DNA of 64,000 bases from Halobacillus karajensis (GCF_900108515.1 NZ_FNWW01000001.1:682001-746000); one strand, 5' to 3'; numbered from the stretch's first letter, positions 9,140-19,948 are shown. The notes: generated by a model not told the origin, from the letters alone. Translations and numbers: made by a program.

Positions 9140-10105
9140 CTACCAGCTTAGGTAGGCAGCGGCATCTTTTCCAGAAAGATAGGCACTTTCAAACCTTGTC
9201 CGGCCTGCTTCATCATTCAACCGCAGAAAAGCATCCCCTGCTACAACTAGACGCCCATCACCTGAGAGATCAATAAACGGCTGTCTTTTGACCCTCCGTG
9301 CTTGAGCATATCTCCAGCGTTTCAATTGTTCAGAAAGCGCCTGATTCCAATCAAAGTAATCAGCTAGTTTCTCCTTTATTAATGACATCACATAATCTTC
9401 TCCATAGTGCTTTCGTGACCATTCCGCTTCCATATAAACGCTTACAACAACATCCGAGGAAATACCTTTCTTCTGGTGATCAACTAAGCGCTCCACCCCT
9501 TCCGCCAGTCCTTTATCCACATGTCCATCTTCAGGCAATTTTGTCTGCTCTTTAAATTGAAAGATTCCAACATAGGTAGGTTCGAAGTAAATATCTTTGA
9601 TTTGTTTCCATTCTTCTTCCACAACGTCCAGCGGGCTTTTTTTGATAAGTTCCACAATTTGGGGTGCAGGCATAGTCAATAAAACTTTATCTGACTGCCA
9701 TTCCGCTCCATCCTCACTGTAGATCCGGTATCCTCCCTCGTTTTCGATAATTTTGACCACTTTTGTATGTAGGGACGTGCAGATATCCGAGGCCAGATGT
9801 TTCGCAAAGCCGCTCATCCCTTGAACAGCAGTGTATCGTGGATAGTGATCACCGAACCATCTTTTTATCCATCCGCATTTCAACCATTCCTGAACCTCTT
9901 CCTCCAGTTCATCCGTTCTCACCGTAAAAAATTGTGCCCCATGATCGGCACAACCACCGGCTATTCTCCTTGTTGCTAAGCGCCCTCCGACACTTTCTCC
10001 TTTATCTGTCAGCAGAATATTCTTACGCCCTTGCTTGATCAACCTTCTAGCCGCTGTGATCCCTGCAAGTCCAGCACCAACAATCGTTATTTCATAATGA
10101 TCCAT
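9140..10105 (-). CDS. Renalase-like FAD/NAD(P)-dependent oxidoreductase
   Basis: A 321-residue flavoprotein. The N-terminal ITIVGAGLAGITAARRLIKQ is the FAD-binding Rossmann motif. It is followed by GESVGGRLATRR and ADHGAQFFTVR, blocks shared with the renalase family (amine-oxidase fold). The C-terminal VVAGDAF closes the FAD site. Bacterial renalases oxidise off-pathway dihydro-NAD(P) isomers, a metabolite-repair role that can be proposed here by family only. It faces rarD across a shared terminator; upstream is a long AT-rich gap. Confidence 0.85.
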   Translation of the reverse strand: MDHYEITIVGAGLAGITAARRLIKQGRKNILLTDKGESVGGRLATRRIAGGCADHGAQFFTVRTDELEEEVQEWLKCGWIKRWFGDHYPRYTAVQGMSGFAKHLASDICTSLHTKVVKIIENEGGYRIYSEDGAEWQSDKVLLTMPAPQIVELIKKSPLDVVEEEWKQIKDIYFEPTYVGIFQFKEQTKLPEDGHVDKGLAEGVERLVDHQKKGISSDVVVSVYMEAEWSRKHYGEDYVMSLIKEKLADYFDWNQALSEQLKRWRYAQARRVKRQPFIDLSGDGRLVVAGDAFLRLNDEAGRTRFESAYLSGKDAAAYLSW

Positions 10106-10288
10106 CCCACCACACCTCCAAAAAGCAATAATGAAAGAGAACCTTCAAACGATGACTAATAAAACACCTTCTTCTCCAACTTTTGATTTATCGAATTCCA
10201 TGAACTAAGACCTTGAGAAGAAAGACAGGAGCTGTATAAGTACCTCCTCCCCCATATCGGACATGCACGCATTCCATGTGATCCTTTC

Positions 10289-10330
10289 TTAAAAAAAGAA
10301 CACCCTCAACTATATGGAGAATGCTCTTAT
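10289..10330 (-). terminator. Terminator of the RND efflux gene
   Basis: Read on the minus strand, a stem AAGAGCATTCTC pairs with GAGGGTGTTCTT using G-U pairs and is followed by a run of T. Confidence 0.7.
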
Positions 10331-10341
10331 TCTACCAAATT

Positions 10342-13300
10342 CTATTCGATAGTTTTTGTCTTTTTCTGTCTACGGAACTTCGTAAGTGTTTCATAAACAA
10401 GCGGAACTATTAACAGTGTCAATAATGTAGAGCTTGCCAGGCCGCCGATAACGGTCACGCCAAGCCCTTTACTAATAATAGAACCACCTTCAAATCCGAG
10501 CGCAAGCGGCAGCAAGGCCCCAATGGTCGCAAGTGCTGTCATCAAGATCGGACGCAGTCTTGTCATGCCGGCATCAAGTAACGCTTCACGTGTTGAGAAG
10601 CCTTCTTTTTCTTTGAAAATGACTCGGTCAATTAAGACAATCGCATTTGTAACCACGATTCCAATTAACATTAATGCCCCAATCATGGCTGAGATAGACA
10701 GGGTTTCTCCACTGATCAGTAATCCAAGTACCGCACCGATAATCGTAAACGGCAAGGAGAACAGAATCGCAAGAGGCGCTAATCCCCCGCCAAAGAAAAT
10801 GACAAGGATCAAATAAACAATCGCAATGGCCGCAAGCATGGCCAAGCCTAGTTGAGAGAAGGATTCCTCTATATCTTCAGCTACACCACCTTGAGTGATT
10901 TCCACACCTGATGGAGTGTCGATTTCCTGTACTTTTTCATTCATACGCTGGGAAACAGCCCCAACATCGTCTACCGTAATTTCGGCACTGACACTTGCAT
11001 AGACGCGGCCGTTACGACGTGTAATTGTATCAGCAGTCGTTCCCTCTTCCACTTCCACAAGTTCACTTATAGCAATAGATTGACCGGTCGGAGATGTGAT
11101 TTCTTTCTCTGTTAGATCTTCAATCCCATGGATGTCCTCTTCTTCCACTTCGAGGTAAACATTCATTTCATTTCCATCACGTTCCACTGTCGTGATCACA
11201 GGCTCCTGGCGATTTTGACCAAGTTCCATGCCAATTTGAGCCGCTGTAAGCCCAAGCTCACTTAAACGATCGTGATCAGCTACAAGTGTGTATTCGTCAT
11301 AAGATTCAGCAAGGCTTGAATCTACATTCCTCAAATCATCATCTCTTGAAAGAACGTCTTCAACCTCTGTTACTACAGGCTTAATTTCTTCAATATTTTC
11401 TCCATACACACGCATTTCAAGTCCATTACTTGAACCTGTACCAGAGAAATCCTGGCTCGCCCATTCGCCTTGATCCGTTTGTTCATTTAACCCATCGATC
11501 GCTTCTTGAGTTTCTTCAGAAAATCCCTCCGTATCTTCCGAGTACTCTACAAAGAACAACGCTTGATTGGACGCTCCTGGACTCATCGGGTTTTCACCAC
11601 CGACCGAGTACTGAATCGTTTCCGCACCATCACGGTCCATGAAGAATTGCTGGGCCTCATCTGCAATACGTTCTACATCATCAAGGGTCTGTCCTGGTTC
11701 TGGGTTATATGTCGCCATAATCATTTTCTGTTCCTGATCAGGAAGGAAACTCGTTCCCACGAAAGGAAGCAAAGCAAGACTTCCTCCAAGTACAAGAATA
11801 GCAATAATACTGGAGATGATTTTATGGTTTAACGTACTATTCAGCACTTTTTTATAAAGGTAAGCTAGTCTACCAGCCCCTTCTTTATGTGGACTCTCCT
11901 TAATCTTCGATTTTTTCAAAAGAGCATGAGACAACATCGGTACAATAGTCACAGCCACCAATAAGGAAGCTAATAAAGCAAACACAACGGTCAGCGCAAA
12001 AGGAAGGAATATCTGCCCCACCATTCCTTCTACCAGACCTAAAGGTAAGAAAACAGCAATCGTAACAAGAGTAGACGATAAAATCGGCATAAACATTTCT
12101 CTTGTAGATTCACGAATCAGAGCTTTGCCTTTTAATTTCTCATCAGGTAAAGACATCCGCCTGTAAATGTTCTCCACAACAACAATCGAATCATCCACCA
12201 CACGCCCGATTGCAACGGTCATTGCTCCAAGGGTCATGATATTCAACGTGATATCCATCCAATTCAGGAATAGAATCGCGATTAATAGAGATAAAGGAAT
12301 GGAAATAATCGAAATCACTGTTGTTTTTATATTTCGTAGGAAAAGCAAAATAACAAGAACAGCGAAGATTCCCCCAAACAACGCTTTATTCAGCATTGTA
12401 CTGACAGATTCCTCAATAGGCTCACCTTGATCAAAGGAGTAAACGAAATCTACACCATCCATCTCACTTTGGAAGGCTTCCGTTTCTTCTTTAACTAGAT
12501 TGACAACATCCACAGTGTTGGCTTCTTGAGATTTAACGATTTGCAGGGAAATAGAATCCTCACCATTGGTACGAGAAATCGATTCAGCCTCACCAATCAC
12601 TTCAATATCAGCAATTTCCTCTAAGCTGACGGTCGGGACCCCATCCATCTCAGGCTCAGGCATGTCCATTTGCCCCTGGCTGCTTTCAGATGGCGGTGCC
12701 TGTTCCATCCCCTCTGATGGCATAGATTGTACGGGTGCGTCTCCCCCACTCGGGATAGCCGGAATTCTTAATTCCTTCAATTCTTCCACACTAGACAGCT
12801 GTCCATCTAGAACAACTGATTTTTGTGTATCATCAAAAGTGTATAAACCCAGCGGAAAAGAGACGTCCGATCCTTGAATGATATTCGTAATTGTCTCTTG
12901 ATCCAGCCCGCGCTCACTTAACGCTTCTTCATCTAGATCAATACGAACTTCTTTCAACTGTTGACCGGAAACTTGAACGTCGGCGACTCCTTCTAGTCCT
13001 TCAAGGGCAGGAACAATGTCTTCTTCCACCCTCTTTGTCAGTTCTTCCAGTGATCCATCTTCATTCACAGCGCTTAAACTAATCACTGGAAAAGCATTAA
13101 AATTCAGGCGGGACACCGTAGGTTCTTCCGCTTCTTCCGGCAAATTCACCTGGTCCACCGCCTCTTGCAATTCATCCTCTGCTTCATCTAAACTTTTATC
13201 AAAGCTATATTCCAATTGAAGAGAAGACGCATTCTGAAACGAAGAAGAATTAACAGTCTTCACACCACTCAAATTGCTGACTTGCTGCTCAAGCGGCTCT

Positions 13301-13494
13301 GATATTTCGGCAGCCACTTCTTCTGGCGTAGCCCCCGGATATGTCGTCGACACCGTAATAATCGGTGGATCGATATCAGGTATAGTTTCAAGCTTCATAT
13401 TCAATCCTGCATATAAACCGGCAGCGGTAATCAGAATGGTCATCAGCCAAATAGCAAATTTATTATTCATCGAAAAATCGATGATTTTTTTCAT
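10342..13494 (-). CDS. swrC: RND-family efflux pump, SwrC/AcrB type
   Basis: A resistance-nodulation-division permease of about 1050 residues. Visible features are the N-terminal MMKKIIDFSMNNKFAIWLM, the porter-domain block TTYPGATPEEVAAEISEPLE, and central membrane blocks including AIGRVVDDSIVVVENIYRRM (helix 4 acidic pair) and VEGMVGQIFLPFALTVVF. The start at 13494 is chosen by AAAGGGGAG seven bases upstream; an adjacent ATG at 13497 and a GTG at 13527 are alternatives. A Gln/Met/Pro-rich insert (about 265-290) interrupts one periplasmic-type loop. In Bacillus, SwrC (YerP) exports surfactin and other amphiphiles. A TetR gene is divergent with two operators between, as in yerO-yerP. Confidence 0.92.
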   Translation of the reverse strand: MKKIIDFSMNNKFAIWLMTILITAAGLYAGLNMKLETIPDIDPPIITVSTTYPGATPEEVAAEISEPLEQQVSNLSGVKTVNSSSFQNASSLQLEYSFDKSLDEAEDELQEAVDQVNLPEEAEEPTVSRLNFNAFPVISLSAVNEDGSLEELTKRVEEDIVPALEGLEGVADVQVSGQQLKEVRIDLDEEALSERGLDQETITNIIQGSDVSFPLGLYTFDDTQKSVVLDGQLSSVEELKELRIPAIPSGGDAPVQSMPSEGMEQAPPSESSQGQMDMPEPEMDGVPTVSLEEIADIEVIGEAESISRTNGEDSISLQIVKSQEANTVDVVNLVKEETEAFQSEMDGVDFVYSFDQGEPIEESVSTMLNKALFGGIFAVLVILLFLRNIKTTVISIISIPLSLLIAILFLNWMDITLNIMTLGAMTVAIGRVVDDSIVVVENIYRRMSLPDEKLKGKALIRESTREMFMPILSSTLVTIAVFLPLGLVEGMVGQIFLPFALTVVFALLASLLVAVTIVPMLSHALLKKSKIKESPHKEGAGRLAYLYKKVLNSTLNHKIISSIIAILVLGGSLALLPFVGTSFLPDQEQKMIMATYNPEPGQTLDDVERIADEAQQFFMDRDGAETIQYSVGGENPMSPGASNQALFFVEYSEDTEGFSEETQEAIDGLNEQTDQGEWASQDFSGTGSSNGLEMRVYGENIEEIKPVVTEVEDVLSRDDDLRNVDSSLAESYDEYTLVADHDRLSELGLTAAQIGMELGQNRQEPVITTVERDGNEMNVYLEVEEEDIHGIEDLTEKEITSPTGQSIAISELVEVEEGTTADTITRRNGRVYASVSAEITVDDVGAVSQRMNEKVQEIDTPSGVEITQGGVAEDIEESFSQLGLAMLAAIAIVYLILVIFFGGGLAPLAILFSLPFTIIGAVLGLLISGETLSISAMIGALMLIGIVVTNAIVLIDRVIFKEKEGFSTREALLDAGMTRLRPILMTALATIGALLPLALGFEGGSIISKGLGVTVIGGLASSTLLTLLIVPLVYETLTKFRRQKKTKTIE

Positions 13495-13512
13495 CATTAC
13501 TCTCCCCTTTAT

Positions 13513-13526
13513 TGACCAGTTAGTCA
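13513..13526. promoter_or_regulatory. TetR operator, copy 1 (swrC/tetR intergenic)
   Basis: TGACCAGTTAGTCA, with TGAC/GTCA inverted ends. The same 14-bp form recurs at 13546-13559, exactly 33 bp away (three helical turns). It lies just upstream of the swrC ribosome site. Confidence 0.7.
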
Positions 13527-13545
13527 CAACAACTTACAATATATA

Positions 13546-13559
13546 TGACCATATAGTCA
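13546..13559. promoter_or_regulatory. TetR operator, copy 2
   Basis: TGACCATATAGTCA, matching copy 1 at 11 of 14 positions with the same inverted ends. A further GGTCA half follows at 13562-13566. Position between divergent swrC and tetR suggests control of both genes. Confidence 0.7.
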
Positions 13560-13607
13560 TCGGTCAAGGGGAAATACCTACCTCTTTAGTTTTGAAGGAG
13601 CGAAATT

Positions 13608-14453
13608 ATGGAACAAAAATCAATATATATCATAGAACAGTCGATTAAACTGTTTGCCAAAAAAGGATTCAGCTCAACTTCCGTCCAAGAAATAGCGAAT
13701 GCATGTGGCATTTCAAAAGGCGCATTCTACCTCCACTTTAAATCAAAGGACGCCCTGCTATTTGATATTTTTAATTATTATTATCAAAGGATCCAGGTCA
13801 GGATTGGAGAAATCCAACAGCTAGATGCTGACGATCGAACCAAATTCAAAAAACAATTGGAAGTGACCTTCGAGGAACTGAAAAACCATAGAGAGTTCAT
13901 TATCATGCAGGTGAGGGAACAAGCCATTCCGTTTAACGAAAATATAGAAAAGTACCTTACTCAAATGAGGGTGAATTCCTACCTCTTCTACAAACGGCAT
14001 TTAGAGAATATTTATAAAGAGCGAGTGGGACATATCGTATGGGAGATCAGTTTAGCGCTTCAGGGGATGTTTAAAGCTTATATGGATTTAATTATTATCG
14101 AAGGAGCAGACTTGGATTTAGCTGCCTTATCAGATGCCATGTTACGTAGAGCAGACTATATCGTCGAAGGGTTCGAAAACCACAATGACCAACCAGTCAT
14201 AACTGCTGAAATCATCCAACAGGTTCTTCCCCTGAATGTACAAGATCAAGAGAAAAATCTTTTGATTGAGAAGTTACAGGAGTTGGCGAATGAAGGGGAT
14301 CAGGATGTAAGAGATACCGTAAATGTAGTAACAGAAGAAATCAACAGAGAGCGCCCCCGCCCAGCTGTCCTAAGAGGAATGCTCTCCAACCTGGAAAATT
14401 CCTCACGATTTACGGAACCTGTTCAAAAGATCAAAAGGCTTTATCAAATATAA
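13608..14453 (+). CDS. TetR-family repressor of the RND pump
   Basis: A 281-residue regulator, longer than the usual 190-220 of TetR proteins. The N-terminal helix-turn-helix spans about residues 5-52 (IEQSIKLFAKKGFSSTSVQE, then ISKGAFYLHFKSKDAL). The middle is the helical ligand domain. The extra C-terminal 80 residues are charged and helical (QQVLPLNVQDQEKNLLIEKL), as seen in YerO-type regulators. GAAGGAG precedes the ATG. Divergent from swrC and bordered by paired palindromes, it is the probable autorepressor that releases pump expression when an amphiphile binds. Confidence 0.9.
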   Translation: MEQKSIYIIEQSIKLFAKKGFSSTSVQEIANACGISKGAFYLHFKSKDALLFDIFNYYYQRIQVRIGEIQQLDADDRTKFKKQLEVTFEELKNHREFIIMQVREQAIPFNENIEKYLTQMRVNSYLFYKRHLENIYKERVGHIVWEISLALQGMFKAYMDLIIIEGADLDLAALSDAMLRRADYIVEGFENHNDQPVITAEIIQQVLPLNVQDQEKNLLIEKLQELANEGDQDVRDTVNVVTEEINRERPRPAVLRGMLSNLENSSRFTEPVQKIKRLYQI

Positions 14454-14480
14454 AAAGCTCAGGCGCTTCCTGAGCTTTCC
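14452..14480. terminator. Bidirectional terminator between tetR and the hypothetical gene
   Basis: Ten perfect base pairs (AAAGCTCAGG with CCTGAGCTTT) around a 5-base loop between convergent genes. Confidence 0.85.
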
Positions 14481-14939
14481 TCATACTTTTTCTGCCTCTA
14501 GAACTTCATCAAGAATGGGATAAACAGCTTCTATCCCTTCTTCAGCTACCAGACAAGCGACCCCAAGGGGTGTTTCCCAAAAAGAGTCTGGGATATAAGG
14601 GTTTTTGAGCGCCGCCGGCTGATAAAGAGATCGATAAATCCGGTTTAGGTGGCGACGCGTTTCATCAGGATCTCTTTCCTTTTCCCCACGGGCAATCAAA
14701 AATACATAACGCATGGATTGAAACAAATTATCCCCAGGCATAAACGTATATTCCTTAAAGAACTTTAACTGATCTTCTGCCTTTTCTTTCATTCCTGTTT
14801 TAACAGCCAAATCCTCTAAGTGACCTTGCAGATGGTTGTACACTTGTTGAAAGACTCTTCTTTTCTCATCCTGCATCACACGATCCGTATAAATTTCCTG
14901 CATTTTTTCAAATGCAGTTTCTTTTGTCCATTCCACCAT
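14481..14939 (-). CDS. Hypothetical protein downstream of an FAD monooxygenase
   Basis: A 152-residue soluble, mostly helical, charged protein starting MVEWTKETAFEKMQEI. The ATG at 14939 is chosen because GAGGTG precedes it; longer in-frame starts would overlap the upstream monooxygenase. I do not recognise a domain. The central FKEYTFMPGDNLFQSMRYVF and C-terminal SFWETPLGVACLVAEEGIEA look conserved in character (aromatic and Gly/Pro positions) but name no family. It begins 32 bp after the monooxygenase stop and shares its operon, ending in a terminator, so it may act with it. Confidence 0.75.
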   Translation of the reverse strand: MVEWTKETAFEKMQEIYTDRVMQDEKRRVFQQVYNHLQGHLEDLAVKTGMKEKAEDQLKFFKEYTFMPGDNLFQSMRYVFLIARGEKERDPDETRRHLNRIYRSLYQPAALKNPYIPDSFWETPLGVACLVAEEGIEAVYPILDEVLEAEKV

Positions 14940-14970
14940 TATCACCTCACTACTATATTCGATTCTTTCT

Positions 14971-16191
14971 TTATGATTCCTTTTTAAAACCGAAGTGTTC
15001 TGCTTCCATTTCAACAGCTTGATGAAGAAGAGGGAAGTCTGAAGAATCTTCCTCCAGATGCTTAAATAAGTTCGGGAGCATTTGATTCCAGACCATTGGA
15101 TTGGCAGCGATGGATTGGAAAAGGGCCACTTCATTATCCGTCCACTTTCTTAATGATTGGATGTAATGGAGAGTCATTTGAAAACCAGGCAACAGTTGTC
15201 GGTCTCTTTGTTTCGCAAATTCAGCCATCACCTCCGTCCATAGGGACCCCTCATCAATTTGAAGAATGGCATCGGCAAGGAGAAAGGACTGCATAAAAGC
15301 ATCATTGATCCCAAGCCCTGTACAGGGATCCTTACTATGACCCGCATCTCCAATCAGGGCCCATCCTTTCCCATATGCCGTGCGGAAAAAATTCGGCATG
15401 CCGGGAGTTCCGATAATTTTTCCTTCCAGCCGCGCATTTTTTAGTCTTTCTTCCATCCGATAAAATTGATTAAACGTTTGTTTAAATGTGAATTCCGGAT
15501 TTTTCATCATTGGCTTAAACTCTTCCGGGTGAACCTCTATCCCTAAACAGTCCCGTCCAGGCTCCATGGGGAAGACAAAACCAATTCGCCCCTCATGAAG
15601 GAAAATTTCTGTCACTGGTTCTGTTAAAGGGGCGACTCCCTTGAAATATCCATAAACCACCGGACGTATTGGATCCGTACTTTGATATTTTTCAGCCCCT
15701 GCCCACCGAGCGATATTTGAATTTTTCCCATCTGCTCCTACAACCATTTCAGCATAAGCATCTTGCAACTCTCCATTTACTAGAAGTTTGACACCAATGA
15801 CTTCCTCCTCTTCCCATATCAGCTCTCTCGCTGACGTCTGGGGCATGAACTCCACAGAAGAAAACTTTTGTGCTTTTTGGATGAGAAGATGATCAAGCTT
15901 GTCTCTTTTAGGAATGATTGTGTAGGAGGTTCGCGGGCCTTCGACAAAGCTGCTTCCTATATATGTACGCATTCTACCCACTTTTCTTAACCCTGTATGC
16001 TCCAACTGTTCCAAGATCCCTAATTTATCCAGAAAGCCTGTATGTGACATGAAATGTGTGGAAAGGGTATCGCTGGGAAAGCTGGCTTTATCAATCAGCA
16101 ATACTTTTTTTTCCATTTTTCCTAATAATATAGCTAAACTGGCACCCGCGGCTCTGGCGCCAACAATGATGACATCGTAATACTCTTTCAT
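14971..16191 (-). CDS. FAD-dependent monooxygenase / geranylgeranyl-reductase-like flavoprotein
   Basis: A 406-residue flavoprotein of the PHBH fold. It shows the N-terminal dinucleotide motif DVIIVGARAAGASLAILLG, the middle DG-type motif VVGADGKNSNIARWAG, and the C-terminal FAD motif LIGDAGHSKDPCTGLGINDA. The start ATG at 16191 has AAAGGTGAG seven bases upstream; a GTG four codons earlier has no spacing for it. Such enzymes hydroxylate aromatics or reduce prenyl chains; the substrate cannot be told. It heads a two-gene operon with the hypothetical protein downstream. Confidence 0.88.
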   Translation of the reverse strand: MKEYYDVIIVGARAAGASLAILLGKMEKKVLLIDKASFPSDTLSTHFMSHTGFLDKLGILEQLEHTGLRKVGRMRTYIGSSFVEGPRTSYTIIPKRDKLDHLLIQKAQKFSSVEFMPQTSARELIWEEEEVIGVKLLVNGELQDAYAEMVVGADGKNSNIARWAGAEKYQSTDPIRPVVYGYFKGVAPLTEPVTEIFLHEGRIGFVFPMEPGRDCLGIEVHPEEFKPMMKNPEFTFKQTFNQFYRMEERLKNARLEGKIIGTPGMPNFFRTAYGKGWALIGDAGHSKDPCTGLGINDAFMQSFLLADAILQIDEGSLWTEVMAEFAKQRDRQLLPGFQMTLHYIQSLRKWTDNEVALFQSIAANPMVWNQMLPNLFKHLEEDSSDFPLLHQAVEMEAEHFGFKKES

Positions 16192-16342
16192 GATTGCACT
16201 CACCTTTATCTGTATCGTTTACTACTATCTTAACCGCCACCCTTCCAAAACACTAGATATTAAGCTCCCCTCCCCCATAACCTCCCTTATCCAGAACGCT
16301 TAGCTTCTAGACATTTTGTCTGAGGAGATGGTGGGTGGAAAA

Positions 16343-16470
16343 ATGGCCGCTTTCTGTGGACATATGAGGAAGGAGGGAGAGTCCCGCGGGAGAAGGAGCG
16401 AGACGAGATCCTACTAGGCTTTAACCCGAGTTAGCTTGCCAGTCTCCCCACCCCCTCCGGAGAGCGAGTC
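16343..16470. repeat. GC-rich structured intergenic element (Bacillaceae-type repeat)
   Basis: A 130-bp block far richer in G and C than its surroundings, with no coding frame. The ends pair imperfectly (CCGCTTTCTGTGGA near the left with TCCGGAGAGCG near the right). Inside are the palindrome CCCGCGGG (16383-16390) and GGAGCGAGACGAGATCC. Its layout (CCGCTTTC...end, GGGAGAAGGAGCGAGACGAGATCC, GGAGAGCGAGTC end) recalls a dispersed intergenic element common in Bacillus and Halobacillus genomes. That recollection is from memory and only one copy is in this window. Confidence 0.5.
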
Positions 16471-16574
16471 TTTCCTCAACGCCCCTAAAACCTTACATAT
16501 CTGAAAATCAACTCTTCCACCACTCTGCCAGTGAGTTGAATAATTCTGCTGGCAGGGGTGAGCTTTTATAAAAT

Positions 16575-16605
16575 AAAAACTTCCCCGCTGAGGGGGAAGT
16601 TTTTT
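16575..16605 (-). terminator. Terminator of the DUF2188 pseudogene
   Basis: AAAACTTCCCC pairs with GGGGGAAGTTTT around GCTGA, flanked by A- and T-runs, 2 bases past the ancestral stop. Confidence 0.8.
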
Positions 16606-16606
16606 A

Positions 16607-16804
16607 TTAATACGTGCGCTCTTCTTCTATGGCGTGGTTTTGATCAAGAATCAGTAATTTACTCGGCTTGTTTTCTTTTGCAATCTCTTCTGCTTTCGCA
16701 ACGGCAGTATCTCTTTAGTCATAAAGGTCCGTCGGGGCGACATCCTCCATCTTCACAAACCATCCTGACACATCTTTATTTGGTACGACACTATATTGTT
16801 TCAT
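16607..16804 (-). pseudogene. DUF2188-like small protein gene with internal stop
   Basis: An ATG at 16804 with TAGGAGTG upstream opens a 65-codon frame: MKQYSVVPNKDVSGWFVKM, then a TAA at codon 30 (16717-16715), then RDTAVAKAEEIAKENKPSKL and a normal stop at 16609-16607 before a terminator. The VVPNKD...W and KAEEIAKEN blocks are those of DUF2188, a small conserved family of unknown role. One substitution (for example GAA to TAA) explains the break. Everything else (ribosome site, terminator) is intact, so the mutation is recent. Confidence 0.75.
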
Positions 16805-16887
16805 GAACTTCACTCCTATCTCATAGACTTAATTATCCATTTCCCACAGAAGAAGTGGTTGAAACGTTCCACTTTCTTCAAAACAGT

Positions 16888-16916
16888 TTGACATTAAGCA
16901 GGTACCCCTTTATAAT
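16888..16916 (+). promoter_or_regulatory. Consensus sigma-A promoter of metY-metX
   Basis: TTGACA (16888-16893), 17-bp spacer, TATAAT (16911-16916): a perfect match. The transcript would begin shortly before the SAM riboswitch. An inverted repeat (GAAGAAGTGG with CCACTTTCTTC, about 16849-16878) lies just upstream. Confidence 0.9.
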
Positions 16917-16949
16917 TTCAAACAAGTCAGACAAATTAAATAAAAACAA

Positions 16950-17059
16950 CTCTTATCGAGAGCGGCAGAGGGAATAGGCCCTACGACGCCCGGCAACCTT
17001 CAAGGAAAACCTTGAAAAGGTGCTACATCCTACAGGTCATGTGATCTGAAAGATAAGGG
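16950..17059 (+). ncRNA. SAM-I (S-box) riboswitch
   Basis: Closing helix P1 is CTTATC (16952-16957) with GATAAG (17052-17057). The hallmark core is present in order: GAGAGCGGCAGAGGGA, GGCCCTACGACGCCCGGCAA, GGTGCTA...TCC and GATCTGAAAGATAAG. It lies between a consensus promoter and metY and is followed by a strong terminator hairpin at 17075-17110. Known behaviour of the class: SAM binding stabilises P1 and permits the terminator, shutting off methionine synthesis genes. Confidence 0.95.
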
Positions 17060-17066
17060 GAGGTAA

Positions 17067-18866
<1,800 letters not shown>

Positions 18867-18889
18867 TGAAAGAAAGGAGAATTTTCAGC

Positions 18890-19948
18890 ATGTCAATAAA
18901 GAATCCCGCCAGCCATCCAAGAACAACACAATCGGTCTGTATAGGGGATTTCACCTTCGAATCCGGAGAAAAACTGACTCAAGTAGAGCTTGCCTATGAA
19001 CGTTCTGGCCCGACGGATGCTCCCATTGTCCTTATCTGCCATGCGTTAACCGGTAATCAAACGGCAGTCGGATCAAAGGATGAACCTGGCTGGTGGGCCG
19101 GATTAATCGGTAATGGGTGCCCGATTGATACAAATCGCTACCAAGTTATCACTTTTAATGTCCTTGGAGGATGTCATGGTTCTACAGGACCGGCCAGCAT
19201 CAATCCTGAAACGGGGAAGGTCTTTCGCCAAAGTTTCCCAAAAGTAACCATCCGTGACATGGTTCATGCCCAGTATAAAGCCCTGCACAGGCTCGGAATA
19301 ACCGAAGTTTATGCTATAGCAGGAGGATCTCTCGGAGGAATGCAGACATATGAATGGGGGCTCTTATATCCTGATTTTATGGAGCAACTTTTTATTCTGG
19401 CAGCCACCCCATACTTAAGCGATTATGGGATTGCTTTTAATCACATCGGGGCAAGGGCTATTCAAGATGATCCTTCTTTTAAAAATGGAAACTACCAATC
19501 TAACGAGGACCTTCAAGGATTTGAGATCGCCCGCATGACCGGTATGGTGACTTATCGAAGCAGCACCCTGTTTGAAAAGAGATTTGACCGGTCTCCCAGC
19601 GAGAAAACATCCTATGAAATTCAATCTTATTTGGATTACCAAGGAGATAAAATTAAAGAACGCTTTGACGCCAACAGTTATCTTTACCTTCTGGAGGCTA
19701 TGAACAACCATGACATTGGAAGGGATCGGAATGGTTGGCAAAATGCAGCTTCCAAGTACAAGGCTCATGTTCACACATTCAGCTTTGAACATGACTTGCT
19801 TTATCCGGATGAGCTGATCCGGCAATTTTCTGTGTACCCGAAAAAAGGAAGCCATCACCAAATCTCTACCGATTATGGTCATGACGGTTTCCTTGTAGAA
19901 TTCGATCATTGGGGGAAATGGATCGAACAAAAGTTGAAATCATTATAA
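18890..19948 (+). CDS. metX: Homoserine O-acetyltransferase
   Basis: A 352-residue alpha/beta hydrolase-fold acyltransferase that makes the O-acetylhomoserine used by MetY. The nucleophile is Ser147 in AIAGGSLGGMQTYEW. The acid and His follow in HDLLYPDE and YGHDGFLVE near the C-terminus. The ATG at 18890 is chosen by AAAGGAG ten bases upstream; an in-frame start at 18866 would overlap the metY stop. The gap to metY is 23 bp, so one transcript under the SAM riboswitch. MetX proteins can prefer acetyl- or succinyl-CoA; acetyl is assumed from the MetY partner. Confidence 0.93.
   Translation: MSIKNPASHPRTTQSVCIGDFTFESGEKLTQVELAYERSGPTDAPIVLICHALTGNQTAVGSKDEPGWWAGLIGNGCPIDTNRYQVITFNVLGGCHGSTGPASINPETGKVFRQSFPKVTIRDMVHAQYKALHRLGITEVYAIAGGSLGGMQTYEWGLLYPDFMEQLFILAATPYLSDYGIAFNHIGARAIQDDPSFKNGNYQSNEDLQGFEIARMTGMVTYRSSTLFEKRFDRSPSEKTSYEIQSYLDYQGDKIKERFDANSYLYLLEAMNNHDIGRDRNGWQNAASKYKAHVHTFSFEHDLLYPDELIRQFSVYPKKGSHHQISTDYGHDGFLVEFDHWGKWIEQKLKSL

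Noticed and set aside
11506-11832. Long antisense frames inside swrC and other genes
   Set aside because: They lie wholly opposite well-conserved coding sequence and lack ribosome sites.
14940-15134. 65-residue N-terminal extension of the hypothetical protein
   Set aside because: It is antisense-frame reading through the end of the upstream monooxygenase gene; a ribosome site marks the ATG at 14939.
16558-16806. 82-codon plus-strand frame near the DUF2188 pseudogene
   Set aside because: It is the complement of the pseudogene and its terminator and has no ribosome site.
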